A stretch of DNA of 64,000 nt from Hydrogenophaga sp. (GCF_014773545.1 NZ_SDDV01000001.1:62001-126000), one strand, 5' to 3'. Numbered from the stretch's first letter, positions 39,027-50,108 are shown. A program made the numbers and translations. Notes: generated from the letters alone by a model not told the origin.

Positions 39027-39911
39027 ATGTCAGAACGACACCCCATCATCGCCATCACCGGCTCCAGCGGCGCCGGCACGTCCACCGTGACGCGCACGTT
39101 CGCCAACATTTTCCGGCGCGACGACATCAGCGCGGCCATCATCGAAGGCGATAGCTTTCATCGCTACGACCGCAAGGAAATGAAGCGGCGCCAGGCCGAT
39201 GCAGAGCAATCGGGCAACCTGAACTTCAGCCATTTCGGCAGCGACAACAACCTGTTTGGCGAACTCGAAGCGCTGTTTGCCAGCTACGCCAAAACGGGCC
39301 GCGGACGCTCGCGCAAGTACCTGCACAACGAGGAGGAGGCCGCGCCGTACCAACAGGCGCCGGGCACCTTCACCGACTGGGAAGACCTGGCGCAGGACAC
39401 CGACATGCTGTTCTACGAGGGCTTGCACGGTGCGGTGGTGACGCCAGAACACAACGTCGCGCAACACGCCGACTTGCTCATTGGCGTGGTGCCGGTGATC
39501 AACCTGGAGTGGATCCAGAAGCTCTACCGCGACAAGAACATGCGCGGCTACAGCACCGAGGCAGTAACCGACACCATTTTGCGCCGCATGCCCGACTACG
39601 TGAACTACATCGTGCCGCAGTTCGGGCACACGCACGTCAACTTTCAGCGCGTGCCTATGGTCGACACCTCCAACCCCTTCATCGCGCGCGACATTCCGAC
39701 CGCCGACGAGAGCATGGTGGTGATTCGCTTTGCCAAGCCCAAGGGCATCGACTTTCAGTACCTGCTGAACATGATTCATGACAGCTACATGAGCCGTGCC
39801 AACACCATCGTGGTGCCCGGCGGCAAGATGGAGCTGGCCATGCAGCTCATCTTCACCCCCTTCATCTGGCGCATGATGGAGCGCAAGAAAAGGGCGATGG
39901 GACTGGCTTGA
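39027..39911 (+). CDS. prk: Phosphoribulokinase
   Basis: Also cbbP. Phosphorylates ribulose-5-phosphate to RuBP, a step unique to the Calvin cycle. The 294-aa class I (bacterial) enzyme shows the P-loop [65 protein letters not shown] and [14 protein letters not shown]. It has an AGGAG-type ribosome-binding site. A repeat-filled gap follows before tkt. Confidence 0.97.
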   Translation: MSERHPIIAITGSSGAGTSTVTRTFANIFRRDDISAAIIEGDSFHRYDRKEMKRRQADAEQSGNLNFSHFGSDNNLFGELEALFASYAKTGRGRSRKYLHNEEEAAPYQQAPGTFTDWEDLAQDTDMLFYEGLHGAVVTPEHNVAQHADLLIGVVPVINLEWIQKLYRDKNMRGYSTEAVTDTILRRMPDYVNYIVPQFGHTHVNFQRVPMVDTSNPFIARDIPTADESMVVIRFAKPKGIDFQYLLNMIHDSYMSRANTIVVPGGKMELAMQLIFTPFIWRMMERKKRAMGLA

Positions 39912-39949
39912 ATCTTTGATCTGCGCTGCTTCGCGCGGGCCCCATCCCC

Positions 39950-40018
39950 CCCTTCGACAGGCTCAGGACAGGCCCTTCGACAGGCTCAGGACAGGCCCTT
40001 CGACAGGCTCAGGACAGG
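39950..40018 (+). repeat. Three perfect 23-bp tandem repeats
   Basis: Three identical consecutive units begin CCCTTCGACAGG and end CTCAGGACAGG (39950-39972, 39973-39995, 39996-40018). The 17-base core CCTTCGACAGGCTCAGG occurs again in reverse orientation at 45151-45167, so this belongs to a dispersed REP-like family. Confidence 0.9.
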
Positions 40019-40024
40019 CTAAGC

Positions 40025-40093
40025 TTCCCCCATCGGGGGAAGGAACGAAGGCAAGAGCCTCCCCGAATGGCTCCCTCCCCCGCTGGGGGAGGG
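40025..40093. repeat. Two G/C-rich REP-like palindromes
   Basis: TTCCCCC (40025-40031) pairs with GGGGGAA (40035-40041), and CCCTCCCCC (40073-40081) pairs with GGGGGAGGG (40085-40093). Both have 3-base loops and no T-tail. They resemble dispersed extragenic palindromes of beta-proteobacteria, and they could also block RNA decay or polymerase. Confidence 0.65.
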
Positions 40094-40161
40094 CAGGGGT
40101 GGGGGCCCGCCAGCAGACACCTCACCCAGAACCCGAACCGCCCAATCTCCAAAGGTCAACG

Positions 40162-42183
40162 ATGAACAACCCCTCTCCCGAACTCGCCCGCCAGATGGCC
40201 AACGCCATCCGCATGCTCGCCGTGGACGCGGTGGAAAAAGCCAAGTCCGGCCACCCTGGCGCGCCCATGGGCATGGCCGACATTGCCGAGGTGCTGTGGA
40301 ACCGACACCTCAAACACAACCCGGCCAACCCGCACTGGAGCGACCGCGACCGCTTCGTGCTGTCCAACGGCCACGGCTCGATGCTGATCTACGCGCTCTT
40401 GCACCTGAGCGGCTACGAGCTGCCGGTGCAAGAGCTGAAGAACTTCCGCCAGTTGCACAGCAAGACCGCCGGCCACCCCGAGGTGGGCATCACCCCCGGG
40501 GTGGAAACCACCACCGGCCCGCTCGGCCAGGGGCTGGCCAACGCGGTCGGCATGGCGCTGGCCGAGAAGCTGCTTGCGACCGAATTCAACCGCGAGGACG
40601 AAGAGGGCAGCCACTACATCGTCGATCACCACACCTATGTCTTCCTGGGCGACGGCTGCATGATGGAGGGAATCAGCCACGAAGCCTGCGCGCTGGCCGG
40701 CACGCTGCGCCTGTCCAAGTTGGTGGCGTTCTACGACGACAACGGCATCTCCATCGACGGCCACGTCGAAGGCTGGTTCACCGACGACACGCCCAAGCGC
40801 TTCGACGCCTACGGCTGGCACGTGATCCCCAACGTGGACGGCCACAACCCGGTGGCCATCGAGGCCGCACTGATCGAAGCCAAGAAGCAGGGCGCGCGCG
40901 CCGATGGAAAACCCACGCTGATCTGCTGCAAGACCGTGATCGGCATGGGCTCGCCCAACAAGGCCGGCACGCACGACGTGCACGGCGCCGCGCTGGGCGC
41001 CACCGAGGTGCAGGCCACGCGCGACGCGCTGGGCTGGACATCGGCCCCGTTCGAGATCCCGGTCGACGTGGCCGAGGCCTGGAACGCCCAGGCCCGCGGT
41101 GCCGCCGCCGAGCGCGCCTGGCGCGACCGCTTCGAAGCCTACCGCGTGCAGTACCCGCTGGAAGCCGCCGAGTTCGAGCGCCGCATGGCCGGCGATCTGC
41201 TGCCCGCGTTTGCCCAGCAACTGCCCGCCGTGCTGGAGGCCATCGCCGCCAAGTCCGATGCTTTCGCCACCCGCAAGGCCAGCCAGAACGCGCTCGACCT
41301 GCTGGCGCCGCTGGTGCCCGAATTCTTCGGCGGCAGCGCCGACCTGACCGGCTCCAACCTCACCAATTTCAAGGGTTGCGTGAAGGCCGGGCGCGACGCC
41401 TGGGGCAACCACCTGAGCTACGGCGTGCGCGAATTCGGTATGGCCGCCATCATGAATGGCATCACGCTGCACGGCGGCTACATCCCTTACGGCGGCACCT
41501 TCCTGACGTTCAGCGACTACAGCCGCAACGCCATCCGCATGGCCGCGCTGATGAAGCAGCGCGTGATCCACGTCTTCACCCACGACTCCATCGGCCTGGG
41601 CGAAGACGGCCCGACACACCAGTCGGTCGAGCACGTGCCCAGCCTGCGCATCATCCCCGGCCTGGACGTGTGGCGCCCGGCCGATGGCCTGGAGACCGCC
41701 GTGGCCTGGGCCTGCGCCATCGAGCGCAAGGGCGGCCCAAGTGCCCTGTGCCTGTCGCGCCAGAACCTGCCGCGCCTGAGCGATGCAAGCATGGTCGAGC
41801 AGATCCGCCAGGGCGGCTATGTGCTGGCCGAGGGCGCCAACCCCCAGGCCGTGATCCTGGCCACCGGTTCCGAGACCTCGCTGGCGATGCAAGCCCATGC
41901 GGCGCTGGCTGCCGAGGGCATCAGCACCCGCGTGGTCTCCATGCCCTGCAGCAACGTGTTCGACCGCCAGCCCAAGGCCTACCAGGACATGGTGTTGCCG
42001 CTGTCGCTGCCCACGGTGGCGGTGGAGGCCGCGCACCCGGATTTCTGGCGCAAGTACGTGGGCCGCACCGGCGTGGTGATTGGCATCGCCACGTTCGGCG
42101 AATCGGCACCCGCGAAAGACCTGTACACCCACTTCGGCATCACGTCGGCGGCGGTGGTGGCGGCGGTCAAGGGGGTGTTGTGA
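40162..42183 (+). CDS. tkt: Transketolase
   Basis: Also cbbT. A thiamine-diphosphate enzyme that moves two-carbon units between sugar phosphates in the Calvin and pentose phosphate cycles. The 673-aa protein has [59 protein letters not shown] (the TDP motif), [17 protein letters not shown] and a C-terminal [18 protein letters not shown] 40162 is used, and the stop overlaps the gph start (TGATG). Its TDP requirement links it to the thiamine operon in this window. Confidence 0.97.
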   Translation: MNNPSPELARQMANAIRMLAVDAVEKAKSGHPGAPMGMADIAEVLWNRHLKHNPANPHWSDRDRFVLSNGHGSMLIYALLHLSGYELPVQELKNFRQLHSKTAGHPEVGITPGVETTTGPLGQGLANAVGMALAEKLLATEFNREDEEGSHYIVDHHTYVFLGDGCMMEGISHEACALAGTLRLSKLVAFYDDNGISIDGHVEGWFTDDTPKRFDAYGWHVIPNVDGHNPVAIEAALIEAKKQGARADGKPTLICCKTVIGMGSPNKAGTHDVHGAALGATEVQATRDALGWTSAPFEIPVDVAEAWNAQARGAAAERAWRDRFEAYRVQYPLEAAEFERRMAGDLLPAFAQQLPAVLEAIAAKSDAFATRKASQNALDLLAPLVPEFFGGSADLTGSNLTNFKGCVKAGRDAWGNHLSYGVREFGMAAIMNGITLHGGYIPYGGTFLTFSDYSRNAIRMAALMKQRVIHVFTHDSIGLGEDGPTHQSVEHVPSLRIIPGLDVWRPADGLETAVAWACAIERKGGPSALCLSRQNLPRLSDASMVEQIRQGGYVLAEGANPQAVILATGSETSLAMQAHAALAAEGISTRVVSMPCSNVFDRQPKAYQDMVLPLSLPTVAVEAAHPDFWRKYVGRTGVVIGIATFGESAPAKDLYTHFGITSAAVVAAVKGVL

Positions 42184-42875
42184 TGAGCGCCTACCCGTAC
42201 GACCTGATCCTGTTCGACCTCGACGGCACGCTGATCGAGACCGCGCCGGAAATCGCCGACGCGGTCAATGACACGCTCGCGCATTTCAGCCGACCACCGG
42301 TGAGCCAGCAGCAGGTGAACGATTGGATCGGCCACGGCACGCGCGAGCTGCTGATCCAGGCACTGGCTTTTGTCGACCAGACAACGGCCGATGCGGTGCG
42401 CCACGCCGACAGCTTCAAACCCATCGAAGCCGAATTCGGCCGGCACTACCAGGCGCGCTGCGGCACCCGCAGCCACCTCTACCCGCATGTGCGCGAAACG
42501 CTGCACACGCTGCGCGCGGCGGGCGTGAAGCTGGCGGTGGTGACCAACAAGGAGGGCCGCTACACACAAACCGTGCTCGACGCGCACCAGATGGCGCCGC
42601 TGTTTGACCGCGTGATCAGCGGTGACACCTTGCCGGTGAAAAAGCCCAACCCCGCCGCCATCGACGACTGCCTGCAGCGTTTCGGTGTGGCACGCGAACG
42701 CGCGCTGTTCGTGGGCGATTCCAGCATCGACGTGGCCACCGCGCGCAACGCTGGTATCGCCGTCTGGGTGCTGCCCTACGGCTACAACATGGGCCAGCCC
42801 ATCGAGAGCTGCCACCCGGACCGCGTGATTGCCGACTTCACGGCGCTGACCCCAGGCCTGATCAGCGCCACCTGA
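42183..42875 (+). CDS. gph: Phosphoglycolate phosphatase
   Basis: Also cbbZ. Removes phosphate from 2-phosphoglycolate made by RuBisCO oxygenation. The 230-aa HAD protein has LILFDLDGTLIETAPEIADA, WIGHGTRELLIQAL, VVTNKEGRYTQTVL, KKPNPAAIDDCL and FVGDSSIDVATARNAG. Its ATG overlaps the tkt stop, so translation is coupled. Confidence 0.95.
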   Translation: MSAYPYDLILFDLDGTLIETAPEIADAVNDTLAHFSRPPVSQQQVNDWIGHGTRELLIQALAFVDQTTADAVRHADSFKPIEAEFGRHYQARCGTRSHLYPHVRETLHTLRAAGVKLAVVTNKEGRYTQTVLDAHQMAPLFDRVISGDTLPVKKPNPAAIDDCLQRFGVARERALFVGDSSIDVATARNAGIAVWVLPYGYNMGQPIESCHPDRVIADFTALTPGLISAT

Positions 42876-43913
<1,038 letters not shown>

Positions 43914-43928
43914 TTTGGAGAACACAGC

Positions 43929-45122
43929 ATGAAATTCCTTCGATTCTCCGACCTCTGTGCCCAGGGCCAAGCCCGCCGCAAACGCGTCTTCATCCGTGCC
44001 GACCTGAACGTGCCGCAGAACGACGCGGGCGAGATCACCGAAGACACCCGCATCCGCGCCAGCATCCCGGCGATCCAGATGGCGTTGGACGCCGGGGCTG
44101 CCGTCATGGTGACCAGCCACCTGGGCCGCCCGACCGAAGGCGCGTTCAAGCCCGCCGATTCCCTGGCCCCGGTGGCCGCGCGCCTGGGCCAGCTCATGGG
44201 TCGTTCGGTGCGCGTGGTGGCCCACTGGGTCGATGGCGACTTCGCGGTCGCGCCCGGCGAGGTGGTGCTGTTGGAGAACTGCCGCCTGAACGTGGGCGAG
44301 AAGAAGAACAGCCCCGATCTCGCCAGGAAGCTGGGCGCCCTGTGCGACATCTTTGTGCACGACGCCTTTGGCACCGCGCACCGCGCCGAGGGCAGCACCT
44401 ACGGCATCGCCGAAACAGCCCCGATCGCCTGCGCCGGGCCGCTGCTGGCGGCCGAGATGGACGCCATCGGCAAAGCCCTGGCCAACCCGAAGCGCCCGCT
44501 GATCGCCATCGTCGCTGGTTCCAAGGTCTCAACGAAACTCACCATCCTGCAATCCCTGGCCAGGAACGTGGACGGCCTGATCGTGGGCGGCGGCATCGCC
44601 AACACCTTCATGCTCGCGGCCGGTCTGAAGATCGGCAAAAGCCTGGCCGAGCCGGACCTGGTCGGCGAAGCACGGGCGGTGATCGACGCCATGAAGGCGC
44701 GTGGCGCGGCGGTGCCGATTCCCGAAGACGTGGTCTGCGCCAAAACCTTTAGCGCCGATGCGGTGGCCACGGTGAAAGCTGCCACCGAGGTGGAAGACGA
44801 CGACCTGATCCTGGACATCGGCCCGAAGACCGCCGCGAAACTCGCCGAGCAACTGAAGAAAGCCGGGACGATTGTCTGGAACGGTCCGGTGGGCGTGTTC
44901 GAGTTCGCCGCATTCGAGAACGGCACGCGGGTGATTGCGCAGGCGATTGCCCAGAGCAACGCCTTCAGCATCGCCGGCGGTGGCGACACGCTCGCCGCCA
45001 TTGCCAAGTACGGCATCGAGAAACAGGTGGGCTACATCTCCACCGGTGGCGGTGCCTTCCTGGAAGTGCTGGAGGGCAAGACGCTGCCAGCGTTTGAAGT
45101 GCTGGCGCGCCGTGCGGCCTGA
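43929..45122 (+). CDS. pgk: Phosphoglycerate kinase
   Basis: Also cbbK. Phosphorylates 3-phosphoglycerate with ATP. The 397-aa protein shows [94 protein letters not shown] and [15 protein letters not shown]. It starts 15 bases after gap. Confidence 0.97.
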   Translation: MKFLRFSDLCAQGQARRKRVFIRADLNVPQNDAGEITEDTRIRASIPAIQMALDAGAAVMVTSHLGRPTEGAFKPADSLAPVAARLGQLMGRSVRVVAHWVDGDFAVAPGEVVLLENCRLNVGEKKNSPDLARKLGALCDIFVHDAFGTAHRAEGSTYGIAETAPIACAGPLLAAEMDAIGKALANPKRPLIAIVAGSKVSTKLTILQSLARNVDGLIVGGGIANTFMLAAGLKIGKSLAEPDLVGEARAVIDAMKARGAAVPIPEDVVCAKTFSADAVATVKAATEVEDDDLILDIGPKTAAKLAEQLKKAGTIVWNGPVGVFEFAAFENGTRVIAQAIAQSNAFSIAGGGDTLAAIAKYGIEKQVGYISTGGGAFLEVLEGKTLPAFEVLARRAA

Positions 45123-45141
45123 CGAAACGACCCCCTGTTTT

Positions 45142-45213
45142 TCCGTTCGCCCTGAGCCTGTCGAAGGGCTTGGCGCACATGCCGCCATGGGGCTTCACAG
45201 GCTCAGCCCGAAC
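45142..45213. repeat. REP-like long palindrome between pgk and fba
   Basis: CCGTTCG and the following CCTGAGCCTGT at the left pair with ACAGGCTCAG and CCGAACGG at the right, around a loop of about 35 bases. The left arm contains the exact reverse complement (45151-45167) of the 17-base core of the tandem repeats at 39950-40018. There is no T-tail. It may set the pgk to fba expression ratio or simply be a mobile repeat. Confidence 0.7.
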
Positions 45214-45251
45214 GGACTTGCTATTTTCAACACAACACCCCAAGGAACACC

Positions 45252-46319
45252 ATGGCCCTCATCTCCCTACGCCAGTTGCTCGACCACGCCGCCGAGCACA
45301 ACTACGGCCTGCCGGCCTTCAACGTCAACAACCTGGAGCAGGTGCAGGCCATCATGCAGGCGGCCCACCAGGTGAACAGTCCCGTGATCCTGCAAGGATC
45401 GGCGGGCGCGCGCGCCTACGCGGGCGAGCCCTTTCTGCGCCACCTGATCGCGGCAGCGGTCGAGATGTACCCTCAGATTCCAGTCTGCATGCACCAGGAC
45501 CACGGCGCCACGCCAGCGATTTGCTTTCGCTCGATTCAATCGGGCTTTAGCTCGGTGATGATGGACGGCAGCCTGCTGGCCGACGGCAAGACGCCCGCGA
45601 GCTACGAATACAACGTGGCGACCACCCGCCAAGTGGTGGACCTGGCGCACGCCTGCGGCGTGTCGGTGGAGGGTGAACTCGGTTGCCTGGGCTCGCTGGA
45701 AACCGGCAAGGCCGGTGAAGAAGACGGCCACGGCGCTGAGGGCGTGTTGGACCACTCGGCTTTGCTCACCGACCCCAATGAGGCGGCGGACTTCGTGAGC
45801 AAGACCCAGGTCGACGCGCTGGCGATTGCCATCGGCACCAGCCACGGCGCCTACAAGTTCAGCAGCAAGCCCAGCGGCAAGGTGCTGCGCATCGACCGGG
45901 TGAAAGAAATCCACCAGCGCATCCCCAACGTGCACCTGGTGATGCACGGTTCCAGCAGTGTGCCGCAAGACTGGCTGGCCATCATCAACCAGTACGGCGG
46001 CGACATGGGCCAGACCTACGGCGTGCCGGTGGAGGAAATCGTCGAAGGCATCAAAAACGGCGTGCGCAAGATCAACATCGACACCGACCTGCGCATGGCC
46101 AGCACCGGAGCCATTCGCAAGCACCTGGCCGAAGACCGCAAGAACTTCGACCCGCGCAAGTTTTACAAAGAAGCCACCAAGGCGATGCAGGCGATTTGCG
46201 CGGCGCGCTACGAGGCCTTTGGCGCCGCCGGCATGGCCAGCAAAATCACCCAGGTGCACAGCCTGGAGACGATGCAGAAGCGCTACGACAAAGGCGAGCT
46301 GGCCGCGCGCGTGGCTTGA
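45252..46319 (+). CDS. fba: Fructose-bisphosphate aldolase, class II
   Basis: Also cbbA. A zinc enzyme that condenses triose phosphates to fructose-1,6-bisphosphate, and probably sedoheptulose-1,7-bisphosphate. The 355-aa protein has [34 protein letters not shown] with Zn and catalytic residues, [38 protein letters not shown] and [19 protein letters not shown]. It is the last enzyme gene of the Calvin-cycle operon. Confidence 0.97.
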   Translation: MALISLRQLLDHAAEHNYGLPAFNVNNLEQVQAIMQAAHQVNSPVILQGSAGARAYAGEPFLRHLIAAAVEMYPQIPVCMHQDHGATPAICFRSIQSGFSSVMMDGSLLADGKTPASYEYNVATTRQVVDLAHACGVSVEGELGCLGSLETGKAGEEDGHGAEGVLDHSALLTDPNEAADFVSKTQVDALAIAIGTSHGAYKFSSKPSGKVLRIDRVKEIHQRIPNVHLVMHGSSSVPQDWLAIINQYGGDMGQTYGVPVEEIVEGIKNGVRKINIDTDLRMASTGAIRKHLAEDRKNFDPRKFYKEATKAMQAICAARYEAFGAAGMASKITQVHSLETMQKRYDKGELAARVA

Positions 46320-46430
46320 ATAAGTGACGAGCTGCTCAGAGGAGCCGTGTCGCGTAAAAAATTCGATTCTGCAGGCCGGCGTCGAAGTTGTCGATCCTCA
46401 TGTATTTCAATTTAGCAAAGGAGTTGTATC

Positions 46431-46718
46431 GTGACAAAAGACCTCAAGTTGGTGACTATTTTCTCCGAGTCGGTGCTGGAAAGAAAGATTCTCAATGATC
46501 TGGAGCAGCTCGGTATCAAGGGTTATACCGTGTCTGATTGCCGTGGGCGTGGTACGCACGTGTCCACCAATATGATCGCTGCCGCCAGCCCGAACATTCG
46601 GATCGAAATCATGTGCGAGCACGACGTGAGTCTGCACGTGGCCGGTCTGTTGACGGAGAAATACGAGAAAAATTTCGGCTTGCTGATTTTCTCGCGCCCG
46701 ATTGATCTGTTGAATTAA
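46431..46718 (+). CDS. Short PII-like protein (SbtB type)
   Basis: A 95-aa PII-superfamily protein: KLVTIFSESVLERKILNDLE, LGIKGYTVSDCRGRGTHVST, NIRIEIMCEHDVSLHVAGLL and NFGLLIFSRPIDLL. The T-loop is short and lacks the modified Tyr. GTG 46431 has a strong AAAGGAG ribosome-binding site. It precedes the second SbtA-type transporter gene, reversing the order of the first pair. It probably binds adenine nucleotides and controls that transporter. Confidence 0.88.
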   Translation: MTKDLKLVTIFSESVLERKILNDLEQLGIKGYTVSDCRGRGTHVSTNMIAAASPNIRIEIMCEHDVSLHVAGLLTEKYEKNFGLLIFSRPIDLLN

Positions 46719-46732
46719 GTTTGCGTCAATTG

Positions 46733-46773
46733 TGCTGCGCCCGGCTATGCGGCGCAGCAGCTTTTGTTTTTTT
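46733..46773 (+). terminator. Intrinsic terminator-like hairpin between PII-like and transporter genes
   Basis: TGCTGCGCC (46733-46741) pairs perfectly with GGCGCAGCA (46751-46759), followed by GCTTTTGTTTTTTTC. The stem, loop and T-run are those of a Rho-independent terminator. It stands 14 bases after the PII-like stop and 122 bases before the transporter ATG, so the transporter is either on its own promoter or reached by readthrough. Confidence 0.8.
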
Positions 46774-46895
46774 CTTGTTCTTTGCGCTGGCTTGGTCAGC
46801 TCGGTGGGGCGCTTTCCTGCGCGCTTGAACGCTGTTGCTTGACAAGTCTTGCCTCGTCATGCGCGCGGCCAGTTTTTTACTTCGAAGGAAGTGTC

Positions 46896-47906
46896 ATGGA
46901 CTTTATTTTTGATTTTCTGGCCCGGTTTGTCTCTCAGCTCACCACGCCGGCACTCGGTTTTTTGTTTGCCGGCGTGTTGCTGGCGGCGGTTGGCAGCACC
47001 TTTCGCATTCCAAGGGCGATTTATCAGTTTTCGATTTTCATGTTGCTGATGAAAATTGGCCTGGGGGCCGGCATGGCGATTCGCGACGCCGACCTGGCTG
47101 CCATGGCCTTGCCGGCGCTGTTCTCCGTCATCATTGGCGTGGCGGTGGTGCTGATTGGCAACTTCACGCTGGCGCGCTTGCCGGGTGTGAAAAAAGATGA
47201 CGCCATTGCCACCGCCGGCTTGTTCGGCGCCGTCAGCGGCTCGACACTGGCCGCCGGCATGTTGGCCCTGGATCAGGCCAAAATCGCTTTTGAACCGTGG
47301 GTGATTGCGCTCTATCCGTTCATGGACATCCCGGCACTGGTGTTCGCCGTGGTGCTGGCCAACGTCTATTTGATGAAGGAAAAATCGGTCGATGCGCAAA
47401 AGGGTTTGAAGATCTGGCCCATCATCCAGGAAACCTTGACTGGTTTTGCCATCTCGGTGTTGCTGGCTGGTGTGGTGCTGGGTATGTTCATCAACGTGCA
47501 GCCGGTCTACGAGCAGTTCTTCGATCCGCTGTTCGTCGGCTTCATCAGCATCCTGATGCTGACCCTGGGCATGGACGCCTACTTCAAGCTGAAAGACTTG
47601 CTCAAGGTCGCGCACTGGTACATTTTCTACGCCTTCTTGGCCCCGTTCATTCACGGCTTGCTGGCTTTTGGTCTGGGCTATCTGGCGCATATCTGGGTGG
47701 GCTTGAGCCCGGGCGGCGTGATTTTGCTGGCGGTGATAGCGGCTTCCAGCTCCGACGTGTCGGGTCCGCCCACCTTGCGTGCCGGCATCCCCAGCGCCAA
47801 CCCTTCGGCCTACATCGGCACGTCGACCGGCATTGGAACGGTGGTGGCGATTGCCTTGTGCATTCCTTTCTTCATTGCATTGGGCGTCAATGTTTTTAAT
47901 CTGTAA
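46896..47906 (+). CDS. SbtA-family bicarbonate transporter, second copy
   Basis: A 336-aa membrane protein with about ten segments: ALGFLFAGVLLAAVGSTFRI, MLLMKIGLGAGMAIRDADL, AGLFGAVSGSTLAAGML, LLAGVVLGMFINVQPVYEQF, LMLTLGMDAYFKLKDL and IAASSSDVSGPPTLRAGIPS. It is clearly related to, but well diverged from, the transporter at 32523-33515. ATG 46896 has a GAAGGAAG ribosome-binding site. It likely imports bicarbonate with different affinity or regulation. An SbtA-like exchanger of another anion is possible. Confidence 0.88.
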   Translation: MDFIFDFLARFVSQLTTPALGFLFAGVLLAAVGSTFRIPRAIYQFSIFMLLMKIGLGAGMAIRDADLAAMALPALFSVIIGVAVVLIGNFTLARLPGVKKDDAIATAGLFGAVSGSTLAAGMLALDQAKIAFEPWVIALYPFMDIPALVFAVVLANVYLMKEKSVDAQKGLKIWPIIQETLTGFAISVLLAGVVLGMFINVQPVYEQFFDPLFVGFISILMLTLGMDAYFKLKDLLKVAHWYIFYAFLAPFIHGLLAFGLGYLAHIWVGLSPGGVILLAVIAASSSDVSGPPTLRAGIPSANPSAYIGTSTGIGTVVAIALCIPFFIALGVNVFNL

Positions 47907-48150
47907 CGCCACCAGAATTGCTTGCCTGCGCTGCTTTGTTGGTATGCTCGGGTGCCTGTCTGGGTTCGGATGCTGCGGCGCGCGCTGACGTGCGAGCGGG
48001 CAAGCTGCAGCGGCAGCTGCTTCGCCCCGGCGCAGGCACAACGCAAGCCGGGGCGCCTGGATGGCCGCAGCGCTTGCGGCACAATGCGCTGGTCCCGTCG
48101 CGGCCCGCAAGTGCCGCGTTCCCAGCTTTTTTTTGCGAGGCACGTCCATC
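47907..48150 (+). other. Intergenic region before ssb
   Basis: A 244-bp GC-rich gap. An ORF can be drawn through it in the ssb frame (from 48061), but it does not resemble a known domain. GGCACAATGCGC around 48076-48087 contains a CACAAT that could be the ssb -10. Nothing else is recognised. Confidence 0.3.
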
Positions 48151-48648
48151 ATGGCATCGGTCAACAAAGTCATTCTCGTCGGCAACTGCGGCCGCGACCC
48201 TGAAATTCGCTACCTGCCGTCGGGTCAGGCGGTGGCCAACGTGAGTCTGGCGACGTCGAGCCGCCGCAAGGACAAGAATACAGGCGAGACGGTCGAGGAC
48301 ACGCAGTGGCACCGCATCACTTTTTATGACCGCCTGGCCGAAATCGCTGGTGAATACGTCAAGAAAGGCCGTCCGATTTATGTCGAAGGGCGGCTGAAAT
48401 ACGGCACTTATGTCGACAAAGCCAGCGGGGTGGAAAAAAACACCGTCGACATCATCGCCACCGAACTGCAGTTGCTCGGTGGTCGGGAGGGTCAGGGTGG
48501 GGGTGACGAGGGCGGCGGCGCTTATGCCCCGCGCGCGGCCAGCGCGCGACAGTCACCCGCGCGCGCGCCGTCGGCTCCTGCGCCGGCGGCCGCGCCGGCG
48601 CGGCCAGCCAGCAGCTTTGACGACTTGGACGACGACATTCCTTTTTAA
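48151..48648 (+). CDS. ssb: Single-stranded DNA-binding protein
   Basis: A 165-aa SSB: OB fold at 1-112 (MASVNKVILVGNCGRDPEIR, SRRKDKNTGETVEDTQWHRI, YVEGRLKYGTYVDKASGVEK), a Gly/Ala/Pro-rich linker, and the acidic partner-binding tip DDLDDDIPF. ATG 48151 is chosen over an in-frame ATG at 48061. It binds ssDNA in replication and repair. Confidence 0.97.
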   Translation: MASVNKVILVGNCGRDPEIRYLPSGQAVANVSLATSSRRKDKNTGETVEDTQWHRITFYDRLAEIAGEYVKKGRPIYVEGRLKYGTYVDKASGVEKNTVDIIATELQLLGGREGQGGGDEGGGAYAPRAASARQSPARAPSAPAPAAAPARPASSFDDLDDDIPF

Positions 48649-48740
48649 CACCTGCCGGCCCTTAGACTGCAAGCAGCGCGGCCCCTGGAGCAGCACGCAC
48701 CCCAGGGGCGCGCCGGTGCATCCGCTGGTCAAGCCGCACC

Positions 48741-50108
48741 ATGCCTGCCATGAACGATTCAAGTTCAATGCCAAGCCTTCCCCAGCCGGCTTCTATGTTG
48801 CCGCCCGATGACGCGTTGCGCGAGCTGCTGCACAACGAGTTGCACGCGCGCCCGCTGGCGCGCATTCGGTTGCCCGCGCTGGTGGTTTACGTGGCGGTGC
48901 TCAACGAAGGCGTCAGCCGCGAACAGGAGTGGCAGCACTTGTGCCGTCTGCCGGGGCAAGAACAACTGCCGCTGGCGTTGTTGCACGAGAATTTTCTGCG
49001 CCTGCGCCTGGGTGGCCACACGCTCAAGTGGGAGCGTCACACCGAATTCACCCGCTACGCCAGCGTGCAGCCCCTGCCCGATGGCACCGGCCTGGGCAGC
49101 CATGAGCCGGAGTTGCTCGCGGCGCTGGCGACACCGGCGGGGTGGTGGCGCGATATTCCAGGCCGTACCGTGGCGGCCATCAAGCTGGTGCTGTTGCAAG
49201 CCGAGTTGCCGCAGCCACACCCGGCCGAACAGGCCGAGTTGATGGCATCGGCGCAGCAGTGGTTCGGTGGCCGCACCGTGGTGGCATCACAACTGGGCGG
49301 TGGTCATTCGTGGGCCCTGACCGATTTTCGCATCGACCTCTGTGGCTTTGAGCGCATGTTGGTGCTCACCCCGGCAGGCACAAGCGAAACCCGTGCCGGG
49401 CGCATTGCGCATCGGCTGCTCGATCTGGAGACTTACCGCCTGATGGCGCTGCGTGGTCTGCCGGTGGCCAAGACACTCTTGCCCATGCTGGCACAGGCAG
49501 AAACCCGCCTTGCCACCATCACCGCCGAGATGGAGAGCAAGGCCAGTTCCGAGCAGCAACTGCTGGACCAATTGGTGACGCTGGCCGCCAGCGTGGAGCG
49601 CGCCACGGCCGAAACCGCATTTCGTTTCGCCGCCAGCCGGGCCTACGACGCGCTGGTGCAGCAGCGCCTGGGTGAGTTGCGGGAGCTGCCGATTCCGGGC
49701 ACCCAAACCATCGGCGAATTCTTGCGTCGGCGCTTCTCACCCGCCCTGGCCACGGTGGCCGCTAGCGCACAGCGGCTGGAGTTCTTGTCGGCGCGCGTCT
49801 CGCGCACCAGCGCTTTGCTGCGTACGCGGGTTGACATCGTCACCGAGGCGCAAAACCAGCAACTGCTGGAAAAGCTCACGCGCGGGCAGGAAATGCAGCT
49901 GCGCCTGCAAAGCACGGTGGAAGGGCTGTCGATCGCCGCCATTTCCTATTACGTGGTCAGCCTGCTGCTGTACCTGGCAAAAGCAGCCCAGGCGGCAGGG
50001 GCACCGCTGAACCCGGAAATCGCCACCGGTGCCTTGATTCCTCTGGTGCTTTGGGGGGTGTGGCGCACCACGCGGCGCATTCACCAAAAGCTGCGCGTGC
50101 CGCACTGA
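48741..50108 (+). CDS. DUF3422 family membrane-anchored protein
   Basis: A 455-aa protein. Residues 1-390 are soluble and conserved (LRELLHNELHARPLARIRLP, LKWERHTEFTRYASVQPLPD, GRTVVASQLGGGHSWALTDF). A helical stretch precedes two C-terminal transmembrane helices (IAAISYYVVSLLLYLAKAA, IATGALIPLVLWGVW) and a basic tail. It matches DUF3422, an uncharacterised family of proteobacteria. There may be 18 residues before the conserved part; ATG 48741 or 48750 is the start. Confidence 0.85.
   Translation: MPAMNDSSSMPSLPQPASMLPPDDALRELLHNELHARPLARIRLPALVVYVAVLNEGVSREQEWQHLCRLPGQEQLPLALLHENFLRLRLGGHTLKWERHTEFTRYASVQPLPDGTGLGSHEPELLAALATPAGWWRDIPGRTVAAIKLVLLQAELPQPHPAEQAELMASAQQWFGGRTVVASQLGGGHSWALTDFRIDLCGFERMLVLTPAGTSETRAGRIAHRLLDLETYRLMALRGLPVAKTLLPMLAQAETRLATITAEMESKASSEQQLLDQLVTLAASVERATAETAFRFAASRAYDALVQQRLGELRELPIPGTQTIGEFLRRRFSPALATVAASAQRLEFLSARVSRTSALLRTRVDIVTEAQNQQLLEKLTRGQEMQLRLQSTVEGLSIAAISYYVVSLLLYLAKAAQAAGAPLNPEIATGALIPLVLWGVWRTTRRIHQKLRVPH

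Larger units (their letters stand above)
39912..40161 (+). other. Repeat-rich gap inside the Calvin-cycle operon
   Basis: This 250-bp gap holds three 23-bp tandem repeats, two strong palindromes (TTCCCCC/GGGGGAA at 40025-40041 and CCCTCCCCC/GGGGGAGGG at 40073-40093) and a G-rich stretch before tkt. The tkt frame is open through it, but the protein it would encode is not transketolase-like. The gap separates cbbY-rpe-fbp-prk from tkt-gph-gap-pgk-fba and may add a terminator or alter expression of the second half. Confidence 0.6.

Noticed and set aside
39950-40018. CRISPR array from the three 23-bp repeats
   Set aside because: The repeats are directly adjacent without spacers, so this is a tandem repeat and not a CRISPR array.
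39916-40161. 82-codon N-terminal extension of transketolase
   Set aside because: It translates the tandem repeats and palindromes (for example [17 protein letters not shown]) and is not transketolase sequence; ATG 40162 fits the family.
47918-48244. Small ORFs in the gap before ssb
   Set aside because: Several overlapping frames with no domain and no ribosome-binding site; probably non-coding.
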